DNA of 64,000 bases, taken from NCBI RefSeq assembly GCF_000244875.1, contig NC_016791.1:2609001-2673000 (forward strand), read 5' to 3'. Below are positions 1-9,807 of this stretch, one piece after another. The translations under genes and the position numbers were made by a program. The DNA comes from Clostridium sp. BNL1100 (GTDB lineage Bacteria; Bacillota; Clostridia; Acetivibrionales; DSM-1351). Every line of letters begins with the position of its first letter. Position 1 is the stretch's first letter. The notes under the pieces were generated by a model. That model saw only the letters and a list, made by a program, of their open reading frames with translations, was not told where the DNA came from and did not search any database.

Positions 1-3000
1 AGTTCGTCAAAATCCTTAATAATTGCCTTTATATTCCGCTTAAAACTACCTTTTTTATCTTCATATATAGACTTCATACAGATATCTGCCCATTTTCTAT
101 ACAGTTCGTTTGCAGAACCCGGTACCTTTTCATAAGGTCGAACCCTGTACAATACCCTCATCAGCAAATCTCCGTAAACAAGACCTTTTAAAGCAAGATC
201 CAGAAGCTTCAATGAAATCTGAAATCCCGGCTGGTTTTCCATACCCAGTGCATTTAAAGATATAACCGGTATCTGTTTCATTCCTGCTTCTGCAAGGGCC
301 TTTTTAAGGAAGCCTATATAATTTGTAGCACGGCAGCCTCCTCCTGTCTGAGTAATCAGTACGGAGGTGTTATCAAGATCATACTGTCCGGATTTTAGTG
401 CATGTATAATCTGTCCAACAACAATAATAGACGGGTAGCACGCATCATTATTTACATATTTTAACCCATCCTCAATTGCATTATTATCAACATCCTGAAG
501 CACGACGATATTATATCCTGCTTTTTTGAAAGCAGCCTCTACAAACTGAAAATGTACAGGTGACATCTGCGGTGCAAGGATAGTATGTGTCTTCCTCATT
601 TCTTCGGTAAATACTTTTCTTTCAAAGCTGCCGGATTTATTCTGGTGTTTGACTGTTTTCTTATCTCTTTCCTCAATGGCAGCAACCAATGATCTGATTC
701 TGATTTTAGCTGCTCCCAGATTGTTGCCCTCGTCTATTTTCAATACGGTATAGATTTCATCATTGGAGTGTAGTATCTCCTGAACCTGATCTGTTGTAAC
801 AGCATCAAGCCCGCATCCAAAGGAATTCAGCTGAATCATTTCAAGTTCCGGATGTTCCTTTACTACTGTTGCCGCTGCGTACAGACGTGAATGATATTTC
901 CACTGGTCAACAACCCTAAGCGGTCTTTCTGTCTTTCCAAGGTGAGCCACAGAGTCCTCTGTAAGTACTGCAAATCCAAAGGATGTAATTATTTGAGGAA
1001 TTCCATGGTGTATTTCGGGGTCCACATGATACGGTCTTCCTGCAAGCACTATACCCTTTTTGCCGGTATCCTGTAAATATTTAAGGGTTTCTTCACCTTT
1101 TTCCCTGACGTCTTCCCTAGCCTTTTCTTCTTCTGCCCATGCCTTTTCTACGGCCTGTTCAATTTCGGCTTTAGAGATACCTAACTCTTTGCCCAGTACT
1201 TGGAAAAGTCGTACCTTGAGTTTCTCCTTATCATCATACGGTAAAAATGGATTAAAGAATTTAACTCCGCTTGTGTGAAGTATGTCCATATTATTTTTAA
1301 TTACTTCAGGATATGAAGTAACAATCGGACAGTTATAATGATTGTCAGCTTCCTCATCCTCAACCTTCTCATAAGGTAAAGAAGGATAAAATATATAGTT
1401 AACCTTTTGGTTTATAAGGCTCATTATATGACCATGTACAAGCTTAGCCGGGTAACAAACCGATTCCGAAGGCATAGTCTCAATACCCAGTTCATATATT
1501 TTCTTTGATGAACGAGGTGACAATACCACCTTAAATTTCAATTCATCAAAAAAAGTAAACCAGAACGGATAGTTCTCATACATGTTCAGAACACGCGGTA
1601 TACCTACTGTTCCCCTACTGTGTTCAACATCGCTATTTTGCTTGTATCCGAATATCCTTTTATATTTGTAGTCATACAAATTCGGAAATTCCTGTGTTTT
1701 GCTTTCAATGCCTGCACCTCTTTCGCATCTGTTTCCGGATACAAATCTGTTTCCGTCACTGAATTGATTAATAGTAAGAAGACAGTTATTGCTGCAAAGT
1801 TTACATCTTTGAAGCTCAGTATCAAAGACAAAGTTTCCTATATTCTCCCTTGATAAAATGGTTGATTTGCCCCCGGTATACCGTTCTTTTGCTATAAGAG
1901 CAGCACCGAAAGCGCCCATTAATCCTGCTATATTAGGCCTTACAGCTTCTCTCTCCGATATGAGCTCAAAACTTCTTAGTACAGCATCATTGAGGAAGGT
2001 TCCTCCCTGTACGATTATTTTTTTTCCCATTTCCTTAGGGTCTCTTATTTTTATAACCTTCAAAAGTGCATTTTTAATTACGGAATACGATAAACCTGCT
2101 GATATATCTCCAACCTGAGCCCCTTCTTTTTGAGCCTGCTTAACTCTTGAATTCATAAATACGGTACACCTTGAACCGAGGTCAACAGGCTTTTCAGCCA
2201 ATAATGCCTGCCGGGCAAAGTCTTCAACTGAAAAATTCAGTGACTTGGCAAAAGTCTCAATGAAAGACCCGCACCCCGAAGAACATGCCTCGTTAAGCAT
2301 AATGCTGTCAATTACTCCATCTTTTATTTTAAGGCATTTCATATCCTGACCACCGATATCAAGTATAAAATCTACTCCCGGCAGAAAGAAATCTGCAGCC
2401 TTATAGTGTGCAATTGTCTCTATTTCTCCGATATCTACCCCTAACCCTGACTTTATCAATCCTTCACCGTAGCCTGTTACGGTGGAGTTAACAATCTTTG
2501 CGTCAGCAGGCAATTTGGAATAGATATCATTTAATATTTTAACAGATGAACTCAAAGGGCTTCCCTGATTGCTGCCGTAGAAGGAATAAAGAAGTTCGCC
2601 CTCATTATTAATTAAAACAGCCTTTGTTGTTGTGGAGCCGGCATCAATTCCGAGGAAGCAGTCTCCCTTGTAATTCTCAAGGGGTTTAACCGAAATTGAC
2701 TGCTGCCCATGTCTGTTTCTGAATTCATCCAATTCTTCCTGCGAACTGAATAGGGGCTTTAAACGCTCAACCTCATGTACAGATATAGTATTTAAAACCG
2801 GTAATTTATTCTTTATTTCCTTAAAGGATGTTATTTTACATTTCTTTGAAGATAGAGCTGCACCCACTGCTACAAAAAGCTGTGAATTTTCGGGAAAAAT
2901 AACTTGTTCCGGTTTCAAATTAAGTGTAATCTCAAACCTTTTTCTAAGCTCAGAGAGAAAATAAAGAGGACCTCCCAGAAACGCAATATTTCCGCTTATG

Positions 3001-3617
3001 GGTTTTCCGCATGCAAGCCCACTTATTGTCTGGGTTACTACAGACTGAAATATTGAAGCAGCTATGTCCTCCTTTGCAGCACCTTCATTAAGCAGCGGTT
3101 GTATATCTGTCTTAGCAAAAACACCGCACCTTGCCGCAATTGGATATATGACTCTGCTTTTTTTGGCAAATTCATTAAGCCCTGCTGCATCCGTCTGCAG
3201 TAAGGAGGCCATCTGGTCAATGAAAGCACCTGTACCACCTGCACAGGTACCATTCATCCTCTGTTCGAGTCCTCCTCGGAAATATGTGATTTTAGCATCT
3301 TCTCCACCTAATTCTATAGCTACATCTGTTTGAGGAATGACGGTTTGAATTGCTTCCGAACCTGCAATTACCTCTTGAATAAATTCAAGTCCCAACCACT
3401 GTGAAACCAGCAATCCACCGGATCCGGTTATCATCATCGTACATTCTTCCTGATAAAAATAATTACACATTTCATTCATTAATTCAAATATAGTTTTACG
3501 TATATCTGAATAATGTCTTTGATATTTTGAATATACCATTCTATTATCTTTATCCAGTACAGCCATTTTTACAGTGGTTGAACCAACATCTAACCCCACA
3601 TGATATTTTTTCTTCAT
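1..3617 (-). CDS. 2-hydroxyacyl-CoA dehydratase activase, BadF/BcrA family (partial, 3' end outside window)
   Basis: About 1205 codons are visible, open to the left edge, starting at an ATG (3617) behind GGAGAG. Two ASKHA-type ATPase modules lie in tandem. The first begins [19 protein letters not shown] and contains the [13 protein letters not shown] segment; the second begins [14 protein letters not shown] and contains [11 protein letters not shown]. In this family such cysteines bind a bridging [4Fe-4S] cluster. A long C-terminal region resembles the DUF2229 and CoA-dehydratase D component domains. Archetypal activases drive ATP-dependent electron transfer to 2-hydroxyacyl-CoA dehydratases; the role of the giant fused form, common in Clostridia, is not established. 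It lies just downstream of aspS on the same strand with a 41-bp gap, so co-transcription is possible. Family is certain; substrate unknown. Confidence 0.9.
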   Translation of the reverse strand, partial: MKKKYHVGLDVGSTTVKMAVLDKDNRMVYSKYQRHYSDIRKTIFELMNEMCNYFYQEECTMMITGSGGLLVSQWLGLEFIQEVIAGSEAIQTVIPQTDVAIELGGEDAKITYFRGGLEQRMNGTCAGGTGAFIDQMASLLQTDAAGLNEFAKKSRVIYPIAARCGVFAKTDIQPLLNEGAAKEDIAASIFQSVVTQTISGLACGKPISGNIAFLGGPLYFLSELRKRFEITLNLKPEQVIFPENSQLFVAVGAALSSKKCKITSFKEIKNKLPVLNTISVHEVERLKPLFSSQEELDEFRNRHGQQSISVKPLENYKGDCFLGIDAGSTTTKAVLINNEGELLYSFYGSNQGSPLSSSVKILNDIYSKLPADAKIVNSTVTGYGEGLIKSGLGVDIGEIETIAHYKAADFFLPGVDFILDIGGQDMKCLKIKDGVIDSIMLNEACSSGCGSFIETFAKSLNFSVEDFARQALLAEKPVDLGSRCTVFMNSRVKQAQKEGAQVGDISAGLSYSVIKNALLKVIKIRDPKEMGKKIIVQGGTFLNDAVLRSFELISEREAVRPNIAGLMGAFGAALIAKERYTGGKSTILSRENIGNFVFDTELQRCKLCSNNCLLTINQFSDGNRFVSGNRCERGAGIESKTQEFPNLYDYKYKRIFGYKQNSDVEHSRGTVGIPRVLNMYENYPFWFTFFDELKFKVVLSPRSSKKIYELGIETMPSESVCYPAKLVHGHIMSLINQKVNYIFYPSLPYEKVEDEEADNHYNCPIVTSYPEVIKNNMDILHTSGVKFFNPFLPYDDKEKLKVRLFQVLGKELGISKAEIEQAVEKAWAEEEKAREDVREKGEETLKYLQDTGKKGIVLAGRPYHVDPEIHHGIPQIITSFGFAVLTEDSVAHLGKTERPLRVVDQWKYHSRLYAAATVVKEHPELEMIQLNSFGCGLDAVTTDQVQEILHSNDEIYTVLKIDEGNNLGAAKIRIRSLVAAIEERDKKTVKHQNKSGSFERKVFTEEMRKTHTILAPQMSPVHFQFVEAAFKKAGYNIVVLQDVDNNAIEDGLKYVNNDACYPSIIVVGQIIHALKSGQYDLDNTSVLITQTGGGCRATNYIGFLKKALAEAGMKQIPVISLNALGMENQPGFQISLKLLDLALKGLVYGDLLMRVLYRVRPYEKVPGSANELYRKWADICMKSIYEDKKGSFKRNIKAIIKDFDE

Positions 3618-3658
3618 AATTAGCGACCTAATCTCTCCAAACTAGAATTTTAAATTGA

Positions 3659-5440
3659 TTATTCTTTTGTTATATTTATATGCAATTCTTCCATCTGTTT
3701 TTCATCAACAACGTCTGGTGCATTTGACATAGGACATGATGCATTTTGTACCTTCGGAAAAGCTATTACGTCTCTGATGCTGTTTCTCTTTGCCATAAGC
3801 ATTACTAGCCTGTCAAGACCAAATGCCATTCCACCGTGAGGCGGGGTTCCGTACTTAAATGCCTCCAGAAGGAAACCAAACTTCCTGTTAGCGTCCTCTT
3901 CTGAAAAACCAAGCATTTTAAACATCTTGGATTGTAATTCCTGTATATGAATTCTGATACTTCCTCCACCAAGCTCAACACCGTTTAAAACCATGTCATA
4001 AGCCTTTGCACGTACTCTCCCCGGGTCTGTATCCAAATATTCTAGGTCTTCATCCATTGGACTGGTAAAAGGATGGTGTTTTGCAGCCCATCTCTGTTCT
4101 TCCTCGTCATACTCGAAAAGCGGGAATTCAGTAACCCACAGGAACTTGAATTCATCCGGATTCAAAATATCGAGTTTTCTTGCAATTTCAAGTCTCAACT
4201 GACCCAGTGCATCAAAAACCACATTGTTCTTATCAGCTACAAAACATATCAAGTCTCCAGCCTCAGCTTGAGCCCTGTCTAGGATAGCCTTCATTTCATC
4301 CTCTGACATAAACTTGGCAAATGAGGATTTTATCTCGTTTTCCTGACTAATGGAAATCCATGCCATTCCTTTTGCCTTGTATGTCTTAACTACTTCTACC
4401 AATGCATCTATTTCTTTTCTGCTAAATTTTGCACAGCCCTTTGCATTTATCGCTCTAACACTGCCACCCATGGAAACCGCGTCGGTAAACACCTTAAAAC
4501 CGCAATTTGCAACCATGTCTGACATATTTATCAGTTCCATTCCGAAACGGGTATCCGGCTTATCCGAACCAAACCTCTCCATAGCTTCCGCATAAGGCAT
4601 TCTTATAAACGGAGTTTCAACATCTATATTCAAAGCTTCCTTAAAGGCTTTCTTTACAAATCCTTCATTTACCGTAAGAACATCATCAACATTCACGAAT
4701 GACATTTCAATGTCTATCTGAGTGAATTCAGGCTGTCTGTCAGCTCTCAAATCTTCATCCCTGAAACATTTAGCAATCTGGAAATATCTGTCATAGCCTG
4801 ATACCATTAATAACTGTTTGTATAACTGTGGGGACTGAGGTAATGCGAAAAACTTTCCGGGGTGAACTCTGCTGGGAACAAGATAATCTCTTGCACCTTC
4901 GGGTGTACTCTTTATCAATATAGGAGTTTCAATTTCCAGAAATCCGTTTTCATCGTAATAGTCTCTTGCCACTTTTGCAACTCTGTGTCTGAGTATAAGA
5001 TTCCTTTGCATATCAGGTCTTCTTAAGTCCAAAAATCTGTATTTAAGACGTGTTTGTTCATTAACCTCTGAATTCTCCTCTATATACATAGGCGGTGTTT
5101 CAGAACTGCTGAGTATTCTCAACTCACTGGCAATAATCTCAATTTCTCCTGTGGCCATCTTTTTGTTTACTGCCTCTGGGGAACGGGCCGCAACAGTTCC
5201 TACGGTTGCTATTACAAACTCGCTTCTTATTGATTTAGCCTTGTCAAACATTTCTCCGTCTTTATCCGTAAAAACAAGCTGTACAATTCCGGTTCTGTCT
5301 CTTAAATCAATAAAAACTAAGCTTCCCAGATTTCTTTGTTTTTGAACCCAGCCCATTACCGTTACTTTCTCGCCTATATTTGAACTGCTCAGTTCTGTGC
5401 ATTTATGACTTCTTTTCAAGCCATGTATTGATTCTCCCAT
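3659..5440 (-). CDS. aspS: Aspartyl-tRNA synthetase
   Basis: 593 residues, full length for the bacterial-type class II enzyme that charges tRNA-Asp in the cytoplasm. An N-terminal OB-fold anticodon-binding domain (about 1-110, with VMGWVQKQRNLG) is followed by the class II core. Motif 2 is visible as FRDEDLRADRQPEFTQ and motif 3 as GLDRLVML near the C-terminus. The bacterial GAD insertion lies between, about 290-420. The ATG at 5440 follows GGGAGG. It lies 30 bp after hisS on the same strand, so both genes share the T-box leader upstream of hisS. Whether the enzyme is discriminating or also makes Asp-tRNA-Asn cannot be read from the sequence. Confidence 0.97.
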   Translation of the reverse strand: MGESIHGLKRSHKCTELSSSNIGEKVTVMGWVQKQRNLGSLVFIDLRDRTGIVQLVFTDKDGEMFDKAKSIRSEFVIATVGTVAARSPEAVNKKMATGEIEIIASELRILSSSETPPMYIEENSEVNEQTRLKYRFLDLRRPDMQRNLILRHRVAKVARDYYDENGFLEIETPILIKSTPEGARDYLVPSRVHPGKFFALPQSPQLYKQLLMVSGYDRYFQIAKCFRDEDLRADRQPEFTQIDIEMSFVNVDDVLTVNEGFVKKAFKEALNIDVETPFIRMPYAEAMERFGSDKPDTRFGMELINMSDMVANCGFKVFTDAVSMGGSVRAINAKGCAKFSRKEIDALVEVVKTYKAKGMAWISISQENEIKSSFAKFMSEDEMKAILDRAQAEAGDLICFVADKNNVVFDALGQLRLEIARKLDILNPDEFKFLWVTEFPLFEYDEEEQRWAAKHHPFTSPMDEDLEYLDTDPGRVRAKAYDMVLNGVELGGGSIRIHIQELQSKMFKMLGFSEEDANRKFGFLLEAFKYGTPPHGGMAFGLDRLVMLMAKRNSIRDVIAFPKVQNASCPMSNAPDVVDEKQMEELHINITKE

Positions 5441-5470
5441 GTGTTTATCCTCCCATCAGAATTTTTCTGA

Positions 5471-6799
5471 TTATATGTTATCCTGTGCTTTTAGTTTTTC
5501 AATAATCTGTTCAACAGTCAAATCAGCCTGTTCCCCTGTTGCCATGTCCTTTAACTTATAAATACCCGATTTAACCTCATCTTCACCAACAACTATTACA
5601 TAAGGTATACCCAGTTTATCGGCATATGAAAACTTCTTTCCTATTTTTCCTTCGTTAAAGTATATTTCAGCAGACACGCCTTCATCCCTTATTTTTGTTG
5701 CTATTTCCAAAGCATTTCCCATTGTTCCGTTCATTGGTATTACAAGTATCTTTGAAGGCGTGGCTCTTTTCATTTCCCCAAGGATTCCTGCTTCCCTCAG
5801 CTGATAAAACAGCCTTGAAAAACCTATGGAAATACCTACACCCGGCAATTTCTTTGTTGTATAATTTTGAGCAAGATTGTCATACCTTCCGCCTGAACAT
5901 ACACTGCCTATAGACGGATACTGGTTAAGAACAGTTTCGTAAACAGTACCCGTATAATAATCCAATCCCCTTGCAATAGTAAGGTCTATGGTATAATTAG
6001 CTGAAGGTACCTTGAAGGAATCTATGTAATTAACCACTAATTCCAGTTCGTCTATACCTTCATTAAACATTTCATTCTGAACATTCATTTCTCTAAGATG
6101 TTTTATTATGTCCCTGCAGCTGCCCTTGGTGCCCACAAATTCCAAAACTCTTTGAGACTTTTCCTTGGATAGTCCTATGTCTTCAAGCTCCTTTAAAACC
6201 CCTTCATTGCCTATCTTTTCAAGCTTATCTATGGTTCGTATGACTTCAGTTTTGTCTGATACCTGAAGTCCCTCAAAAAATCCGTTAAGTACCTTTCTGT
6301 TATTTATCCTGATAGTAAAATCATCAAATCCAAGTGCTTTAAAAGTTGAATATATAACGCTTAATATTTCAGCATCATTAATTACGCTGAGACTTTCATT
6401 TCCTATAATATCTATATCGCATTGATAAAACTCTCTGAATCTGCCCTTTTGTGGTTTCTCACCTCTGAAAACCTTGCCGATATGATACCTTTTGAAGGGA
6501 AATGTCAAATCACCAAAATGCTGTGACACATATCTGGCAAGCGGAACCGTAAGGTCAAATCTCAAGGATAAATCGTTATCTCCCTTATTAAACCTGTATA
6601 CCTGCTTTTCTGTTTCACCGCCGCTTTTTGCCAGCAAAACTTCCGACTTCTCAATCATCGGTGTATCAAGAGGTATAAAACCGTACTTTTCATATGTTTT
6701 TTTAATGGTATCCAGCATATTGTTAAAAACAATCTGATCAACCGGCAACAATTCCATAAAACCCGGTAATATTGAAGGCGTAATTACTTCCTTTGCCAT
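5471..6799 (-). CDS. hisS: Histidyl-tRNA synthetase
   Basis: 442 residues, class IIa. The protein charges tRNA-His. Class II motif 2 appears as FRGEKPQKGRFREF and the His-specific HisA motif as ARGLDYYTGTVYE. The C-terminal anticodon-binding domain spans about 350-440. The ATG at 6799 has GGAG upstream. It is the first gene of a hisS-aspS pair and sits directly behind a T-box leader, so uncharged tRNA should raise its expression by antitermination. Confidence 0.97.
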   Translation of the reverse strand: MAKEVITPSILPGFMELLPVDQIVFNNMLDTIKKTYEKYGFIPLDTPMIEKSEVLLAKSGGETEKQVYRFNKGDNDLSLRFDLTVPLARYVSQHFGDLTFPFKRYHIGKVFRGEKPQKGRFREFYQCDIDIIGNESLSVINDAEILSVIYSTFKALGFDDFTIRINNRKVLNGFFEGLQVSDKTEVIRTIDKLEKIGNEGVLKELEDIGLSKEKSQRVLEFVGTKGSCRDIIKHLREMNVQNEMFNEGIDELELVVNYIDSFKVPSANYTIDLTIARGLDYYTGTVYETVLNQYPSIGSVCSGGRYDNLAQNYTTKKLPGVGISIGFSRLFYQLREAGILGEMKRATPSKILVIPMNGTMGNALEIATKIRDEGVSAEIYFNEGKIGKKFSYADKLGIPYVIVVGEDEVKSGIYKLKDMATGEQADLTVEQIIEKLKAQDNI

Positions 6800-6907
6800 T
6801 TAAACAACTCCTATCATAAAAGTATAATACACTACCAATTATTAACACATTAATTAAAAATTAAAAAGAAATATGTAATTTCTAACGAAAGCATATCCAC
6901 GAACAGT

Positions 6908-6943
6908 AAAAAACCTCCCGTATCCCAACAAGGGACGAGAGGA
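6908..6943 (-). terminator. T-box-regulated intrinsic terminator before hisS
   Basis: In RNA sense (minus strand), CCTCTCG pairs with CGGGAGG around an inner CCC/GGG helix, followed by TTTTTT. The 5' arm overlaps the antiterminator region next to the T-box sequence, the usual mutually exclusive arrangement. Confidence 0.85.
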
Positions 6944-7156
6944 ACTTCCCGTGGTGCCACCCTAATGATTCCAATATAGAACCCACTTAGATCCTTAACG
7001 CGGAAAACGGACGAATCATTCTCATCAGCCCGGAGCTATGCTCTAAAGGGTGTCTTTCAGTAGTCTTACTATAAGCTGCTCTCAGTCCATGACAGCTTTT
7101 CCCTTAATAGCAGTACTAATTACTCTTCCCTTTTAAGGCTACTTCCCTATTTACAT
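6944..7156 (-). promoter_or_regulatory. T-box riboswitch leader of hisS-aspS
   Basis: The RNA is read on the minus strand. The T-box core AGGGTGGCACCACGG lies at 6949-6963; its TGGCA would pair with the NCCA end of uncharged tRNA. The stem I distal hairpin is AAGCTG...CAGCTT, with AGTA and GAA elements typical of the specifier loop. A GACAC stretch at 7050-7054 contains both GAC (Asp) and CAC (His) in overlapping frames, matching the two enzymes encoded downstream. The T-box identity is seen directly; the exact specifier is inference. The transcript should start just downstream of the promoter at 7163-7191. Confidence 0.92.
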
Positions 7157-7162
7157 ACATAT

Positions 7163-7191
7163 ATTTTAGAATTTACATTTAAGCTTGTCAA
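7163..7191 (-). promoter_or_regulatory. Consensus sigma-A promoter of the hisS T-box transcript
   Basis: TTGACA (7186-7191), a 17-bp spacer and TAAAAT (7163-7168) on the minus strand, overlapping the last codons of hemZ. hisS-aspS therefore has its own promoter independent of the upstream relA-dtd-hemZ genes. Confidence 0.8.
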
Positions 7192-8681
7192 TATTTATTA
7201 TTTTCTTCCATAAGAATGTTGGCTTTCCGTTCCAGCATTTCGTCAATTCTACCGATATATTCCTCAACACTCTTTACATTAAATGACCTTTCTATTCTAT
7301 TCATTGGGAAAATTACCTTTGTAACAGCTCCTGCTCCGCAAGCGAGAATTGTCTGACGTTCTTCCATAATTTGTATATTGTACAAACATTCCATATGAGG
7401 CCGACTATATCCTACATTTTCCAGATTGCCAAGAATATTTTTCTGTCTGTAAAGGTAATACGGGTTAAGACCCATTTCTATTGCGCAGGCCCGGGCCATA
7501 TCAACCATTACGGCAGAATCAACATACTGTGTTTCCAGACTGTAATTGTCCATTTCCCTTGTAAGCTGTGAAGCTCTTTTTATAGCCATTGTGTGAACTG
7601 TTAAACTGTCCGGGTTCAACTTTTTTATTTTACTTAAAGTTTCATCAAACATTTGAACGTCCTCTCCGGGTAGTCCGCAGATTAAATCCATATTTATATT
7701 GTCAAAACCCATATCCCTTGCAGCGTAAAAAGCCTTGGCCACATCTTCCGGTTTATGTAGTCGGCCTATTCTCACAAGGGTTTTTTCATTCATTGTCTGA
7801 GGATTTATGCTGATTCTCGATACCCGGCTATTTTTAATAACCTTAAGCTTTTCAATAGTTATGGTATCGGGACGGCCGGCCTCAAGGGTGTATTCTCTAA
7901 GGTATGTCATATCAATACACTCTTCTACCCCACTAAGGAGACGGCTAAGCTGCCGTTCGTTCAAAGAAGTAGGTGTCCCCCCTCCAATATACATACTTTC
8001 AACAACAAGTCCTTTTGCTCTCATAAGCTGTGCTGTATGCCTTATTTCTTTCAAAAGCGTATCTACATATACATCAACCATTTTTTTATATTGAGCTATC
8101 GTACTTGAACTAAAGGAACAATATAAACAGCGGGTTGGACAAAAAGGAATACCCATGTACAGTGATACGCTATTTCCCTTTGATTCTGTAAACAATTCCC
8201 TTTGATTAACTGCCACCTCATAAAGAAGCCTTGATTTATTCTCAGTTACAAAATAATCCTTGTGTAAAACAGAAAGAATATCGCTCTTTGCCATCTTCAG
8301 ATCAATTAACTCGTTTACCAGTTTAACAGGCCTTATACCTGTCAGGATACCCCACGGAATAACCTTGCCGGTATATTGGGTTAGCAATAAAAACATCTTT
8401 CTCTTTAATATTCTTTTAAACTCTTTTACTTTAAGCTTATCCGGGGAATCAATTATACCTGTGCAGGGAAGGCTTATTATCTCGCTAAATTCTTTGTCCT
8501 TCAGACTGATATTGAAGAAGTCATTTCCGTCCTCGTAAGACATAAAACAGAAAAGAAATGCCCCGGAACACTCATCCCAAGGCTCATCGGCTTTCTTTAT
8601 TTCGTTTTGAGTAAAAAATAATTTTATTACATCTTCAAGTTCATAATCAAAATATTTAGTCTTGTTATTGTAAATTAACAT
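7188..8681 (-). CDS. hemZ: HemZ-type radical SAM protein (coproporphyrinogen dehydrogenase-like)
   Basis: 497 residues. A poorly conserved N-terminal region of about 165 residues precedes a radical SAM core whose cluster-binding CxxxCxxC is C181-C185-C188 (CPTRCLYC). A GGGTPTSL segment (SAM binding) follows. The length and long N-terminal extension fit HemZ rather than HemN or HemW. HemZ is named as an oxygen-independent coproporphyrinogen III oxidase, but direct biochemical support is thin, and no other heme genes are in the window apart from hemW. It follows the MBL-fold gene by 12 bp, so it is probably translated from the relA-dtd transcript. Confidence 0.9.
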   Translation of the reverse strand: MLIYNNKTKYFDYELEDVIKLFFTQNEIKKADEPWDECSGAFLFCFMSYEDGNDFFNISLKDKEFSEIISLPCTGIIDSPDKLKVKEFKRILKRKMFLLLTQYTGKVIPWGILTGIRPVKLVNELIDLKMAKSDILSVLHKDYFVTENKSRLLYEVAVNQRELFTESKGNSVSLYMGIPFCPTRCLYCSFSSSTIAQYKKMVDVYVDTLLKEIRHTAQLMRAKGLVVESMYIGGGTPTSLNERQLSRLLSGVEECIDMTYLREYTLEAGRPDTITIEKLKVIKNSRVSRISINPQTMNEKTLVRIGRLHKPEDVAKAFYAARDMGFDNINMDLICGLPGEDVQMFDETLSKIKKLNPDSLTVHTMAIKRASQLTREMDNYSLETQYVDSAVMVDMARACAIEMGLNPYYLYRQKNILGNLENVGYSRPHMECLYNIQIMEERQTILACGAGAVTKVIFPMNRIERSFNVKSVEEYIGRIDEMLERKANILMEENNKY

Positions 8682-8693
8682 TTTATCCTCTTT

Positions 8694-9320
8694 TTACCAT
8701 TGTATCGCATTTTTTATAGGATTGTTTCTTATTTCATCTATAATAGTTGTACTCCCACCATGCCCGGGATAAACTACGGTTTCACCATGCAGTACAAAAA
8801 GTTTCTCGACAATGGAGTTATAAATGTCAGAAAAATTACCGTTGGGTAAATCAACTCTTCCATATCCGTATTTAAACAGTGTGTCTCCTGAGAAAAGTAT
8901 ATCTTCAACCTGAATACAGATTGACCCGGCAGAATGGCCCGGAGTATGAATTATTTTAAACTCCAGTTCTCCGACTTTTATACTGGTTCCATCCCTAAGG
9001 ATTTCATACTTGCTCTGAAAGGTTGATGGGGTGCCGGTAAATGCAGAAACATTGAATCTTGCATCCGTCATCGCCTGCTCATCATCAATATGGATGTAAA
9101 CCATGGCATTTGTTTTCTGTACTATATCGTCAACATGTATTATATGGTCAATGTGCCCATGGGTAAGTATTATTTTTTTAATATTGGTATTAAGTTCTTT
9201 TTGTGCAGCAAGCACCTTGTCAGCGGGAACTCCTGCATCTATCAGCACTGCTTCATTTCCATTTCCAACAAGATAGGAAACCGAGTCAAATAAACCTCCG
9301 TTTATCGGTTTTACAAACAT
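8694..9320 (-). CDS. MBL-fold metallo-hydrolase, glyoxalase II-like
   Basis: 208 residues from the ATG at 9320, preceded by GGAGG eight bases upstream; an earlier in-frame ATG at 9338 lacks a Shine-Dalgarno sequence. The zinc-binding HxHxDH motif is H54-x-H56-x-D58-H59 (THGHIDHI), with further metal ligands in HTPGHS, FSGDTLF and VYPGHG. This is the single-domain, YcbL/GloB-like size class, a cytoplasmic thioester or lactone hydrolase of unknown substrate. It almost abuts dtd (stop of dtd at 9339), suggesting translational coupling. Family is certain; a specific role as hydroxyacylglutathione hydrolase is not, since clostridia generally lack glutathione. Confidence 0.88.
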   Translation of the reverse strand: MFVKPINGGLFDSVSYLVGNGNEAVLIDAGVPADKVLAAQKELNTNIKKIILTHGHIDHIIHVDDIVQKTNAMVYIHIDDEQAMTDARFNVSAFTGTPSTFQSKYEILRDGTSIKVGELEFKIIHTPGHSAGSICIQVEDILFSGDTLFKYGYGRVDLPNGNFSDIYNSIVEKLFVLHGETVVYPGHGGSTTIIDEIRNNPIKNAIQW

Positions 9321-9338
9321 ATGCCGAACCTCCGTCAT

Positions 9339-9788
9339 CTAAAATTCCTTTTTACTGTCCAATAAAAGTGTAACCGGACCGTCATTGCTTATATCTACTA
9401 GCATATCAGCCTGAAAAATTCCTGTTTCGGTAACTACACCGGCTTCTCTGCACTTGTTTACAAAACGTTCGTACAGTTCTTTTGCAATCTCAGGCTTGGC
9501 AGCTTTGTCAAAACCGGGCCTTCTGCCTTTCCTGCAATCCCCGAAAAGTGTAAACTGTGATACAACCAGCAACTGCCCTTCTATATCTATCAGAGACTTA
9601 TTCATTTTACCGTTTTCATCCTCAAAAATACGCAAATTCAGTATTTTATCTGATAGATATTCTATATCACGGTCGTCATCTTCCTTACCAACTCCAAGAA
9701 GAACCATAAGGCCTTGACCAATGTTTCCTGCAATTTTCTCACTTACAGTAACAGTTGATTTTTTTACTCTTTGAACAACTGCTCTCAT
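9339..9788 (-). CDS. dtd: D-aminoacyl-tRNA deacylase
   Basis: 149 residues, the usual length. It begins [15 protein letters not shown] and carries the two family signatures [12 protein letters not shown] (active-site SQxT) and the C-terminal [11 protein letters not shown] (GxPVT region, here NDGPVT). The enzyme removes D-amino acids mischarged on tRNA. It lies directly downstream of relA (20 bp), the relA-dtd order also found in Bacillus subtilis. Confidence 0.97.
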   Translation of the reverse strand: MRAVVQRVKKSTVTVSEKIAGNIGQGLMVLLGVGKEDDDRDIEYLSDKILNLRIFEDENGKMNKSLIDIEGQLLVVSQFTLFGDCRKGRRPGFDKAAKPEIAKELYERFVNKCREAGVVTETGIFQADMLVDISNDGPVTLLLDSKKEF

Positions 9789-9807
9789 TTACATACAAAC
9801 CCCCGAT

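Noticed and set aside
1060-1278. Plus-strand ORFs opposite the activase, aspS, hisS, relA and other long genes
   Set aside because: They lack ribosome-binding sites and recognisable domains, and lie wholly inside well-supported genes on the other strand.
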